A stretch of 64,000 bases of DNA from JBPRGG01 sp051418075 (lineage in GTDB: Bacteria; Bacteroidota; Bacteroidia; Cytophagales; Cyclobacteriaceae), in assembly GCA_051418075.1 (NCBI GenBank), contig JBPRGG010000127.1:38298-102297 (forward strand). The letters are read 5' to 3'. Positions 9,436 to 17,487 of this stretch are shown one piece after another. Both the position numbers and the translations under genes were made by a program. The notes beneath the pieces are model-generated. The model ran no database searches and was not told the origin of the DNA. It saw only the letters and a program-made list of their open reading frames with translations. Positions within the stretch are counted from its first letter, which is position 1, and each line of letters starts with the position of its first letter.

Positions 9436-9735
9436 TTACTTTTGAGATCTTATTAATTTTTCAAGTGCTTTTAGATGATCATCGAAGGCTTTTTTACCTT
9501 CCCTGGTCATAAAATACCTGGTATTGGGCTTTCGGCCTACAAAAGTCTTTTTCACTCCAATAAAATCTTCTTTTTCCAATGCTTTCAGGTGACTGGCCAG
9601 ATTGCCATCGGTTACTTCCAGGAACTCCTTCAGCGCATTGAAGTCAAGTGTGTCATTTACTGCTAAGGCAGACATGATACCCAGCCTTATCCGGCTCTCA
9701 AAAGCTTTATGTAGACCAATGATTGAAATTTTCAC
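9436..9735 (-). CDS. Winged-helix transcriptional regulator (HTH_34 / ArsR-like)
   Basis: 99 aa from a GTG at 9735. That start overlaps the stop of the upstream gene by four bases (GTGA), the usual sign of translational coupling; the longer open frame merely reads through the neighbour. The order is helix, recognition helices (LDFNALKEFLEVTDGNLASHLKALEKEDFIGVKK), then a wing with GRKPNTRYFMTREGKKAF, and a C-terminal dimer helix. This is the small winged-helix type that represses membrane-protein operons in Bacteroidota. Two palindromes, 9403-9421 and 10366-10384, are its likely sites, giving autoregulation and control of the DUF4153-like gene. The ligand, if any, is unknown. Confidence 0.85.
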   Translation of the reverse strand: MKISIIGLHKAFESRIRLGIMSALAVNDTLDFNALKEFLEVTDGNLASHLKALEKEDFIGVKKTFVGRKPNTRYFMTREGKKAFDDHLKALEKLIRSQK

Positions 9736-10358
9736 CGTTCGTACCTCAAATGCATGTAAATACCATAAATAATATGCACTAACCCAAAACCAATGGCCCA
9801 TAACAACAATCCATAACCAACAAAATAAGCGCTGATCAAACCTAACCCTATCTGTACCAATCCTAGATATTTTACTTCTTCATAAGTAAACTTACTGGCG
9901 TTGTACAAAGCCAGCCCATAGAATATCAAGGTTAGAGAAGCTATCAAACTGGTTAAACCATGTGTCAATAAGATCAGAATCAGTAGTCCTCCCGACACTA
10001 AAGGTACTGCCATATTGAACAAAAGCCGCCTTGAGGTAGCATTCCAAACCTTCTCTCCTCGTTTATGTGCGCTTTTATATGAAAAATAAACTGCGGTTAT
10101 CAGGGCCAGCACCAAAATGATCAGCCCCAGCAAAATGATTATCCACAAGTTACCGGATTGTCCACTATTTTCGAAATACTGAAAGTTGGGGCGATCAGGA
10201 TCAAAGCTTAAAATTGTATAGGCAATATAGGCTCCGGCCAAAGCATAAATGCCTGCCATTATTCCAGCCCAGCCGGAAAGGGACAAAAACTTGGAAGAGC
10301 GCTCCATCATAGACCTAATCTCAGTCAGATCCCGGAGATAATCCTGTTCATTTTTCAT
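9732..10358 (-). CDS. Membrane protein co-transcribed with the winged-helix regulator
   Basis: 208 aa. A charged N-terminal helix (MKNEQDYLRDLTEIRSMMER) is followed by about six membrane helices (near residues 28-48, 72-92, 110-130, 135-150, 158-175 and 178-198). I recognise no enzyme motif. Genes of this shape commonly precede HTH_34 regulators in Bacteroidota. Its ATG lies only 7 bp from the palindrome at 10366-10384, and its stop overlaps the regulator's GTG. The pair looks like a self-regulated membrane-sensor/repressor module, by inference from the arrangement. Confidence 0.7.
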   Translation of the reverse strand: MKNEQDYLRDLTEIRSMMERSSKFLSLSGWAGIMAGIYALAGAYIAYTILSFDPDRPNFQYFENSGQSGNLWIIILLGLIILVLALITAVYFSYKSAHKRGEKVWNATSRRLLFNMAVPLVSGGLLILILLTHGLTSLIASLTLIFYGLALYNASKFTYEEVKYLGLVQIGLGLISAYFVGYGLLLWAIGFGLVHIIYGIYMHLRYER

Positions 10359-10365
10359 CTAAAAG

Positions 10366-10384
10366 TACTTTGAATTGCAAAGTT
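10366..10384. promoter_or_regulatory. Palindromic operator candidate TACTTTG-N5-CAAAGT (site 2)
   Basis: TACTTTG (10366-10372), spacer AATTG, then CAAAGT (10378-10383); the last base of the perfect palindrome is changed. It differs from site 1 by one spacer base and that end base. It lies immediately before the ATG of the regulator operon, where binding would block transcription or initiation. Confidence 0.65.
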
Positions 10385-10911
10385 AAATAAATATTTAGAT
10401 ACTGACAAATAAAAAAATTATTACCCGGTTTTTATAAGACTCCTGGATCAGGTGTAGCAGGATTTTATTTAATCAATTCAATTTTAAACGGCCTTTTCAT
10501 TTTTTAAATACTGATGTTTAATTCTGAACTTAACTATACATTGTTGATATATTTCAAGTTATAGTTAATATTGACCTGGTATATTGGTGTTGCTTTATTT
10601 GTTATAAGTCCAGGAGATCAAATGGATTTAAAGAAAATTTACACGGATTTAAAAATTATTTCAAATCCCGATTGTTTTAACCGGCAAGTTTATAACCTTT
10701 GAATTTCAGGAAGTTTTAGCCTTAAGGCTGCCGTATGGAATACTGGGTGGGGTATAACCAATTTTTTCAACTTAACTTTTCAAAATGGATAAAAGACCAA
10801 CTTCATTTCCTGAGCAAACCCAGGAGAAACAATCAGGGCAGGAACTTTGATTGAAATTAAACCTGACTGAACTCAGGCAGGCCTTTTTAACATCCGGAGA
10901 TAGATATGTTT
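10385..10911. other. Intergenic region with one possible gene remnant
   Basis: About 530 bp of AT-rich DNA. It holds the short open frame at 10785-10850 described separately. A weak inverted repeat CCTGA/TCAGG near 10862-10877 before a T-run could be a terminator. I see nothing else. Confidence 0.5.
10785..10850 (+). pseudogene. Possible remnant: N-terminal tail of an SDR oxidoreductase
   Basis: A 21-codon open frame, MDKRPTSFPEQTQEKQSGQEL. The FPEQ-QEKQ-G-E pattern resembles the unusual N-terminal tail of the general-stress-type short-chain dehydrogenases (FPPQHQ...QPGxE...M). The Rossmann domain that should follow is absent. It is either a deletion scar or chance. Confidence 0.3.
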
Positions 10912-11334
10912 TTAATCGCCAAAAGCGCTTAAAACCAGGCTTCTGCCACCTCCATGATTTCTATGCTCACATAAATAAATGCCCTGCCAGGTTCCCAGGT
11001 TCATCTGCCCATCTGATATCGGGATCATAACCGAATTTCCCAAAATGGATGCTTTAAGATGGGCTGGCATATCATCTGGTCCTTCCATGGTATGTTCATA
11101 ATACGGTGCATTTTCAGGGACCATTTGGTTAAAATGACTTTCAAAATCCTCCCTGACAGTAGGGTCTGCATTCTCATTGATGGTCAATCCGGCCGAAGTA
11201 TGTTTGATGAACACTTGTAGCATACCTTTATTGACTTCTCTGATTTCAGGAAATTCCCGCTGAATGGTACTGGTGATCAAATGAAAACCTCTGCGGTAAC
11301 TGTTTAATTTAATTTCTTTTTGAAAAAACTTCAT
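10912..11334 (-). CDS. YjbQ family protein (UPF0047, secondary thiamine-phosphate synthase-like)
   Basis: 140 aa, full length for the family. Conserved motifs are HTSAGLTINENADPTVREDFE (residues about 45-65), HTMEGPDDMPAHLKAS and the C-terminal GTWQGIYLCEHRN...GGGRSLVLSAFG. These are the strictly conserved His/Asp/Glu positions of the YjbQ fold. Weak thiamine-phosphate synthase activity has been reported for family members; the true role is unsettled. It is 12 bp downstream of the beta-helix lipoprotein and on the same strand as prfA, so it may share their transcript. Confidence 0.9.
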   Translation of the reverse strand: MKFFQKEIKLNSYRRGFHLITSTIQREFPEIREVNKGMLQVFIKHTSAGLTINENADPTVREDFESHFNQMVPENAPYYEHTMEGPDDMPAHLKASILGNSVMIPISDGQMNLGTWQGIYLCEHRNHGGGRSLVLSAFGD

Positions 11335-11346
11335 ACTTTTTACATT

Positions 11347-12711
11347 TTATCTTTCATAAGCTCCCAGGTCCGGTAATGAATCTCTGGCCTGGCCTGTCAG
11401 GTCCTGTGATATCCCTTCGATGATCAATCCCTGGTCCTGAGCCGGCGAGAGCGTATCTAACTGATAGCCATAATTCTCAGGGTCAATAAACCTGGGTGAC
11501 TCATTTAATATATTTTGGTTGATATCCAGGTTTTGCAAATCAGTTTTGAAAAGATTGTAGCCCAACGATAAAGTAACAGGTGCTCCATTGACCTGGCTTA
11601 TCAATATTTCATTATCCAGGTCACCCCAAACAATACTGTTATACATCTCAACCTGAAGCGGTTCAATAAGTTCCCGATTCAGGTGATTACTGACGGCCAG
11701 TAAGGGAGTTTCCCTGAAAAAATCAAAGGAATAATTGGCCAAAGTACAGTGAAAATAAGTATAGTTACCCCCAGCCAGGTTGGCCACACAGTAGTTGACA
11801 CAATTGTTTATCAATACATTATATACCAGAAGATCTGAAGTAAAACTGAGAATGCCTGCATTGGCCATATTTTCTATGATGGTGTGGGAGAGGACCAGGT
11901 CCGGGATAGTATCCTGATCAGGTATTCCCAAATAAATACCATTAATGGCATTTCTGATCTCAGCATGTTTTATCTGGTTATTTTTACTAGTACTGGCAAA
12001 AAAAATACCTTTCCATTGGGCAAAAGCGTCTATTATATCCAGACGTGAATTGGTGAATATCACTGGTTGTTCTGCTGTTCCATTTACATTTAAACTGCCG
12101 GCAACCAACAGGGAGGCATTGATGTCGCAAAAGATTTTGGTACCGGGATCAATGGTTAAGCTACAATTTTCATCCACTAAGACAGAATCCATCAATACAA
12201 TAGGTTTTTGACTGGTCCAGGTTGTATCACAATTTAAAATGCTTTTAGGCAAAAAGAAAGCATCCTGGCCCCATGCCACAAGTTTTACATCCTGAACTTT
12301 TTCATTGAACCGGAAAACTACGGAATCTTTGACCAGGAATGGCAGGTCCTCTTGGGCCGGATCAATTTTTACTTTTACTAGTACTAATAAGCTGTCCCTT
12401 CCCAGGATGAATTGATCTTCAAATATTTTACCTTCTTCGCCATTCAGGATCAATTGGTAAGGAGAGGCAGGTTCTCCTAGTTTTATCTGATCAATTACAA
12501 TGGCATTTTCTGAAGGATTGAATACTCTAAATCTTTTAGTCACACTTCCCACTGTAGAAAACAGGGTATCAAATATCACTGAATCCCGGGAAAATCTAAG
12601 ATCAAAAGCTGGATTATCAATGACTTTTTCCTGTTCCGGTTCACAGGATAATCCCAATATAAAGATATTGGCACTTAACAAAATTAAAAAGAAATTTTTG
12701 GATTGGATCAT
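11347..12711 (-). CDS. Lipoprotein with a right-handed beta-helix domain
   Basis: 454 aa. The lipoprotein signal ends ILGLSCEPEQE (acylated Cys near residue 23). Residues about 40-150 form an immunoglobulin-like region (FDTLFSTVGSVTKRFRVFNPSENAIVI). The rest is a series of short beta-strand turns (DPGTKIFCDINASLLVAGSL, IFTNSRLD, HAEIRNAINGIYLG, NSIVWGD) typical of a parallel beta-helix, closing with DLTGQARDSLPDLGAYER, a frequent end in Bacteroidota beta-helix proteins. It is probably exported to the outer membrane. No catalytic residues are apparent, so the substrate or ligand is unknown. It is 12 bp from prfA on the same strand. Confidence 0.8.
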   Translation of the reverse strand: MIQSKNFFLILLSANIFILGLSCEPEQEKVIDNPAFDLRFSRDSVIFDTLFSTVGSVTKRFRVFNPSENAIVIDQIKLGEPASPYQLILNGEEGKIFEDQFILGRDSLLVLVKVKIDPAQEDLPFLVKDSVVFRFNEKVQDVKLVAWGQDAFFLPKSILNCDTTWTSQKPIVLMDSVLVDENCSLTIDPGTKIFCDINASLLVAGSLNVNGTAEQPVIFTNSRLDIIDAFAQWKGIFFASTSKNNQIKHAEIRNAINGIYLGIPDQDTIPDLVLSHTIIENMANAGILSFTSDLLVYNVLINNCVNYCVANLAGGNYTYFHCTLANYSFDFFRETPLLAVSNHLNRELIEPLQVEMYNSIVWGDLDNEILISQVNGAPVTLSLGYNLFKTDLQNLDINQNILNESPRFIDPENYGYQLDTLSPAQDQGLIIEGISQDLTGQARDSLPDLGAYER

Positions 12712-12723
12712 GCCATCAAGGGC

Positions 12724-13797
12724 TTATTTCAAGCCTCCTTCTTTTAGCTTTTCTGCATTTTCCGCAATTCTAAGCTGCTCAATAAAATCGTCAATTTCTC
12801 CATCCATGATTACCGGCAGGTTATAAACTGTATAGCTAATACGATGATCGGTTACCCTTCCCTGGGGGAAATTATAAGTGCGGATTTTATCGGAACGGTC
12901 TCCACTACCTACCATGGTTTTCCTTTGAGCCCCAATAGCATCATTATGCTTTTTTAATTCTATTTCATAAAGCCTTGATCTTAGTACCTTTAATGCCTTG
13001 TCAAAATTCTTAAGCTGGGATTTTTCATCCTGGCAGGAAACAACGATCCCGGTAGGAATGTGGGTAAGTCGTATGGCTGAATAGGTTGTATTAACTGATT
13101 GTCCTCCCGGTCCTGAAGAACAAAACGTGTCTTTACGCACATCATTCATGTTGATTTCTACTTCCACATCTTCCATTTCCGGCAGCACTGCCACACTGGC
13201 GGCAGAGGTATGAACCCTTCCCTGGGCTTCTGTGGTAGGTACTCTTTGTACCCGGTGTACACCTGATTCAAACTTCATCATCCCGTATACATCTTCTCCT
13301 GAAATAGTGCTGATAATTTCCTTATAGCCTCCGGCCGTCCCTTCAGTATAATCCAGAACACTCATTTTCCAGCCCCTGTTTTCAGCAAATCTTTGATACA
13401 TCCGAAACAGGTCACCGGCAAATAACGCAGCTTCATCACCTCCGGTACCAGCCCTGACTTCCAGGATCACATCTTTGCTGTCGTTAGGATCTTTGGGAAT
13501 CAACATTTTCTTTATAGTGTCTTCCAGTGATTCTTTTTGGGGATAAAGATCCTCCAACTCAGATTTGGCCATTTCTCTGAACTCCGGATCTTTTTCTGTT
13601 TCCAGCATCTTTTTGGCGCTGTCAATATTGTCCAGAATATGCTTATATTCCTGGTATTTATGGACAATTTTTTCAAGGTCTTTATATTCTTTACTTAATT
13701 GGGAGTATCTTTTCATATCTCCCATGATATCCGGCTGAACGATTAGCTGACCAACCTCTTCAAACCTGTGTTTTATCGCTTCTAATTTCTCTAACAT
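12724..13797 (-). CDS. prfA: Peptide chain release factor 1
   Basis: 357 aa, the usual length. It has the N-terminal helical domain, the codon-recognition tripeptide PTT (in RVQRVPTTEAQGRVHTSAA, equivalent to PxT of RF1, so UAA/UAG reading), and the peptidyl-hydrolysis motif SSGPGGQSVNTTYSA with the methylated-Gln GGQ. It is a strongly conserved housekeeping gene. The lipoprotein and YjbQ genes follow closely on the same strand. Confidence 0.98.
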   Translation of the reverse strand: MLEKLEAIKHRFEEVGQLIVQPDIMGDMKRYSQLSKEYKDLEKIVHKYQEYKHILDNIDSAKKMLETEKDPEFREMAKSELEDLYPQKESLEDTIKKMLIPKDPNDSKDVILEVRAGTGGDEAALFAGDLFRMYQRFAENRGWKMSVLDYTEGTAGGYKEIISTISGEDVYGMMKFESGVHRVQRVPTTEAQGRVHTSAASVAVLPEMEDVEVEINMNDVRKDTFCSSGPGGQSVNTTYSAIRLTHIPTGIVVSCQDEKSQLKNFDKALKVLRSRLYEIELKKHNDAIGAQRKTMVGSGDRSDKIRTYNFPQGRVTDHRISYTVYNLPVIMDGEIDDFIEQLRIAENAEKLKEGGLK

Positions 13798-14055
13798 GAT
13801 ATATTATCTAAGAATAAGCAAAAATAAGAAATATGATGCTTATTTTATAGAAAACTCAACCATCTTACAATCAGGTATATGAGAAATCTCTTTTAAAATA
13901 TTTATAATACAAATGTATTCTTTTGTCATTTTTTGTAATTTTTTTCCAGAACCAAGCAGGTATATTTGTTTCATCAGCATATTTTATTGGGTGTTAATTA
14001 GCTGATAATGCTTTTTAAATGATGACCTTACTTAAGAATTAAGAATTTAAATTAA

Positions 14056-14571
14056 ATGACCATGTTTAAAATTTACAAATTGCTATTGGTGATGTTTTTT
14101 AGTCTTATATTTCAAATAGGACAAGCGCAGGACTATAAATTTCACTCAGTATTCATTTACAATTTCACAAAATATATTGAATGGCCTTCTTCCTATAAAA
14201 GTGGAGAATTTGTAATTGGCGTATTAGGAAAGTCTACTGTATCAGATAAACTTAAGGAAATGGCTGCCATTAAATCCGTGGGCTCTCAGCCAATTTCTGT
14301 GAAAGAGTACAGTTCAGTAGAAGAAATTGGAAAGTGTCATATTCTGTTTATTCCGGATAATAAAAGTAATTTTCTGGAAAATGCTATTGCAAAATTCACT
14401 TCCAGTCCTACCCTCCTGATCACAGAGAAAGCAGGTATGGGTAAAAAAGGAAGTGGAATTAATTTTGTATTGCAGGGAGGCAAATGGAAATTTGAATTGA
14501 ATAAGACTGCTTTGGAACAGGCTCAGTTAAAGGTGGCAACCGATCTGGAAAAACTTGCTATTGTAATCTAA
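14056..14571 (+). CDS. YfiR family periplasmic protein (DUF4154)
   Basis: 171 aa. After a signal peptide (cleaved near FQIGQAQ) comes the whole YfiR/DUF4154 domain: HSVFIYNFTKYIEWP, FVIGVLGKS, CHILFIPDNKS, LLITEKAGMGKKGSGINFVL, FELNKTALEQAQLKVATDLEKLA. YfiR proteins bind and restrain membrane sensors such as the diguanylate cyclase YfiN. Here the gene is followed 106 bp on by a HAMP-GAF-PAS membrane protein with no cyclase or kinase domain, so its partner is probably that sensor. A start two codons later (MFKIYK) is equally possible. Confidence 0.9.
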   Translation: MTMFKIYKLLLVMFFSLIFQIGQAQDYKFHSVFIYNFTKYIEWPSSYKSGEFVIGVLGKSTVSDKLKEMAAIKSVGSQPISVKEYSSVEEIGKCHILFIPDNKSNFLENAIAKFTSSPTLLITEKAGMGKKGSGINFVLQGGKWKFELNKTALEQAQLKVATDLEKLAIVI

Positions 14572-14677
14572 GCTATGTAAGAAATTATACCTAAAATAAT
14601 TTATACAAGTATAAAAACAATAAATCCTATAAAATCATAGTAAAGTTATTTTTTTGTCAAAAAGAGAAAAATGTAAA

Positions 14678-16591
14678 ATGAAAAAAGCAAGATTTACCAT
14701 CGGGAACAAAATATTGGGAGGATTTCTGATCATCATTATTATATTTTCCCTATATGTGGTATATAGTGTGATTATCAATAACCACAATAATAAGACCATA
14801 TTAAAATCCTCTGAAATTACTGACCCTTCGGCCAAATATTTGGAAAATTTTAAACAACTGGTGATCCGATCACAAATGTATATTACCAACTGGGTTTACC
14901 TTTCTAAAAATAATGATGATAAACAGGCCTTGAAGTCAATTCACAATATGGAATATAGTGAATTGAAGGAAAACCTGAATGAGTTGATCACTTACTGGGA
15001 CAGCCAGAAAGAAGTGGATCAAATGGATTCCATTTTCACTCAATTTGAAGAGTTGTTAAGTGTGCAGAAAGGCGAAATCATGGACCAATTGAAAACTTTT
15101 GAAGACTATGAAGACCCGATGATCAAATTTATGGCAGTTGAGGCCATAGAAAGCCAGATTTTACCTAAATCAGCAGTTATAATAGCTCAACTCCAGGAAA
15201 TTATTGATCTGAAAAACAAGGAAGCTATGGAAGCCAAACTGGAAGTGATTGCTTCTTCTCAGCAATTAAAGCGCAATACCATCATTTTGGGAATTGTGGT
15301 GGCTGTTATCGGTATTATAGTGGCTTTAATCATGTCCAGGTCTATTACAAAACCGATCAACTTTCTTAAAGAGATCATTAAGAAGTTGGGTAAAGGTGAA
15401 TTGCCTGAAAATGAAAATAAGAAATTTGGAAAAGATGAAATTGGAGAAATGGGTCAGGCCGTAGATCAACTGGTGAATGGTTTAAGATCAACTTCATTGT
15501 TTGCTGAAAATATAGGCAAAGGTAACTATGATTCAGAATTTAAGCCCCTTAGTGAACATGATGTATTAGGGAATGCCCTGATTGAAATGAGAAGTAACCT
15601 GAAAAAGGTATCTGAGGAAGACAAACGCAGAAATTGGGCTACTGAAGGATTGGCGAAATTTGGTGAAATTCTGCGGAAAAATAATGATAATATAGAAAAG
15701 CTGTCTGACCAGATCATTTCCAATCTTATTAAGTATCTTGAGGCCAATCAAGGTGGGCTTTATATCATCAATGAAGAAAATGAAAAATACTTGTCATTGG
15801 CTGCTTGTTATGCCTGGGATAAGAAAAAATACCTGGAGCAAAAGATTTATGAAGGAGAAGGTTTGACAGGACAGGCCTGGATTGAAAAAGATACTATCTA
15901 CCTGACTGAGGTTCCGGATGATTATGTTTCCATTACCTCCGGTTTGGGTGAGGCCAATCCAAAAAGTATTTTGATTGTTCCTTTGAAAGTGAATGATGAA
16001 ATATTTGGCGTGATTGAAATAGCTTCCTTTAATGAATACAGTGAATATGAAATTGAGTTTGTGGAGAAAATTGCTGAAACCATCGCATCTACTATTTCAT
16101 CGGTGAAGATCAACCAAACCACCCAAAAACTGCTGGAAGAATCTACTGAACTGACCGAACAAATGAGGGCTCAGGAAGAAGAAATGCGTCAGAATATGGA
16201 AGAATTACAAGCCACACAGGAAGAAATGCAAAGAGCTAACAAAGAAAGGGAAGCCAAAGAGCGGATTGTAAATTCCACCAATATGATGTTCGAACTGGAT
16301 ACTGAATTCAGAGTTACCAATGTAAACCTGAAAGTGAAGGAGATCCTGGGTTATGAAACAGAACATCTTAAAGCAAAACCTATTTCCTCCATTATGCTGG
16401 ATAAGGAATCTTTTGAACTGGCAAAAAAAGCCGTGAATAATGATGAAACCTGGTCAGGAGTTATTAAATTAGCACATAAGAACAATCAGGAAGTGGTGGC
16501 TAAAGTATCAGTGGGTAAAACCATGGATGCAATGCACCAAAGCCATAAATTCCTGCTATTTGCTATAGATATAGCCCAGGTTACAGCATAA
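14678..16591 (+). CDS. Membrane sensor with HAMP, GAF, coiled coil and PAS, no output domain
   Basis: 637 aa from the ATG at 14678 (an upstream TTG at 14654 adds eight residues and is less likely). TM1 is about 13-33, followed by a 4-helix-type periplasmic region to about 195, TM2 about 200-222, HAMP (SITKPINFLKEIIKKLGKGEL), a second HAMP-like region, GAF at about 330-480 (GGLYIINEENEKYLSLAACY; SILIVPLKVNDEIFGVIEIA), a charged coiled coil at about 485-535 (EQMRAQEEEMRQNMEEL) and a final PAS at about 540-635. There is no kinase, cyclase or methyl-accepting domain. The GAF and flanks closely resemble the sensor at 48039-51248. It probably acts through protein contacts, with YfiR-like and heme-protein neighbours. 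Confidence 0.85.
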   Translation: MKKARFTIGNKILGGFLIIIIIFSLYVVYSVIINNHNNKTILKSSEITDPSAKYLENFKQLVIRSQMYITNWVYLSKNNDDKQALKSIHNMEYSELKENLNELITYWDSQKEVDQMDSIFTQFEELLSVQKGEIMDQLKTFEDYEDPMIKFMAVEAIESQILPKSAVIIAQLQEIIDLKNKEAMEAKLEVIASSQQLKRNTIILGIVVAVIGIIVALIMSRSITKPINFLKEIIKKLGKGELPENENKKFGKDEIGEMGQAVDQLVNGLRSTSLFAENIGKGNYDSEFKPLSEHDVLGNALIEMRSNLKKVSEEDKRRNWATEGLAKFGEILRKNNDNIEKLSDQIISNLIKYLEANQGGLYIINEENEKYLSLAACYAWDKKKYLEQKIYEGEGLTGQAWIEKDTIYLTEVPDDYVSITSGLGEANPKSILIVPLKVNDEIFGVIEIASFNEYSEYEIEFVEKIAETIASTISSVKINQTTQKLLEESTELTEQMRAQEEEMRQNMEELQATQEEMQRANKEREAKERIVNSTNMMFELDTEFRVTNVNLKVKEILGYETEHLKAKPISSIMLDKESFELAKKAVNNDETWSGVIKLAHKNNQEVVAKVSVGKTMDAMHQSHKFLLFAIDIAQVTA

Positions 16592-16599
16592 TTGGTATA

Positions 16600-17256
16600 A
16601 TGAATTATAAACGGTTTTTTTATTTAGCTTTTGGATTCATAGTATTAGCCTGTGAACCTCCTCCGCAAAATCAGGAAAATAAGGCACTTACTGAAGAGAT
16701 TCAAAGTCGTGAAATCAGAAAAATAGAAGAAGGTGATATAATCAATGAGGCATTAAAGGTGGGAAATCAAATAGCTGATACCACTCAAAAAACATTAGCC
16801 GGCAATCTGGTTAATGCCATACAGGATCAGGGGATAAGAGGTGCCATTCAATTTTGTAATTTGGCCGCTTATCCCTTGGTTGATTCTTTACAGAAAAAAT
16901 TGAATGTTCAAATTAAAAGGACATCCCTTCAAACCCGAAATCCTGACAACCAACCTACCAGCCTGGAGAAACAGTTACTTGAAGCCTACCACTATAATGC
17001 TGAAAACAATCTTGCCCTGGAGCCTGCCATTCAGGAAATAGATGAAGCTTACCTGTTATTTGCCAAACCTATCGTGATAGGTAATCCCTTATGTCTGAAC
17101 TGCCACGGTGAAGTTGGTAAGCAGGTGCAGTCAGAAAATTACCAGATTATCAAGGGATTATATCCGGAAGATCAGGCCACAGGCTATCAGGAAGGTGATC
17201 TTCGGGGTATGTGGAGTATTAAAATACCTAAAAACGAAATTATAAAAAACCTTTAA
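16600..17256 (+). CDS. Lipoprotein with Tll0287-like (DUF3365) heme-binding domain
   Basis: 218 aa. The lipoprotein signal ends FIVLACEPPP (Cys near residue 18). The domain at about 50-215 has the Tll0287/DUF3365 features: AIQFCNLAAYPL, RTSLQTRNPDNQPTSLEKQ, FAKPIVIGNPLCLNCHGEVG with a CxxCH heme motif, and the C-terminal GDLRGMWSIKIP. Such domains bind heme c and can sense redox state or gases. It starts nine bases after the sensor gene, so YfiR-like, sensor and heme protein form one operon; the heme protein may be the external signal input. Confidence 0.85.
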   Translation: MNYKRFFYLAFGFIVLACEPPPQNQENKALTEEIQSREIRKIEEGDIINEALKVGNQIADTTQKTLAGNLVNAIQDQGIRGAIQFCNLAAYPLVDSLQKKLNVQIKRTSLQTRNPDNQPTSLEKQLLEAYHYNAENNLALEPAIQEIDEAYLLFAKPIVIGNPLCLNCHGEVGKQVQSENYQIIKGLYPEDQATGYQEGDLRGMWSIKIPKNEIIKNL

Positions 17257-17260
17257 TTCT

Positions 17261-17287
17261 TAAAGACCTATTCCCTCGGTCTTTTTT
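17261..17287 (+). terminator. Intrinsic terminator of the YfiR-sensor-heme operon
   Basis: Stem AAAGACC (17262-17268) / GGTCTTT (17278-17284), a 9-nt loop, then T residues. It starts 5 bp after the stop codon. Confidence 0.8.
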
Positions 17288-17487
17288 ATTGTATCCGTTT
17301 TGTGCTGAAATAAGGGAGTTTGATTTTCTAAACAGGATTCACAGACTCATTTAATTAACTTATTTCACAATAAGGATTTCAAAGCAATTGATTTAAAACA
17401 CAAACTTTTTTCACTTTTTTTTATTTAGTCTTACCGTTTTCACACCCCAATGTTGCGTAAAGGATAAACCATCAAAATCAAAAAGCC

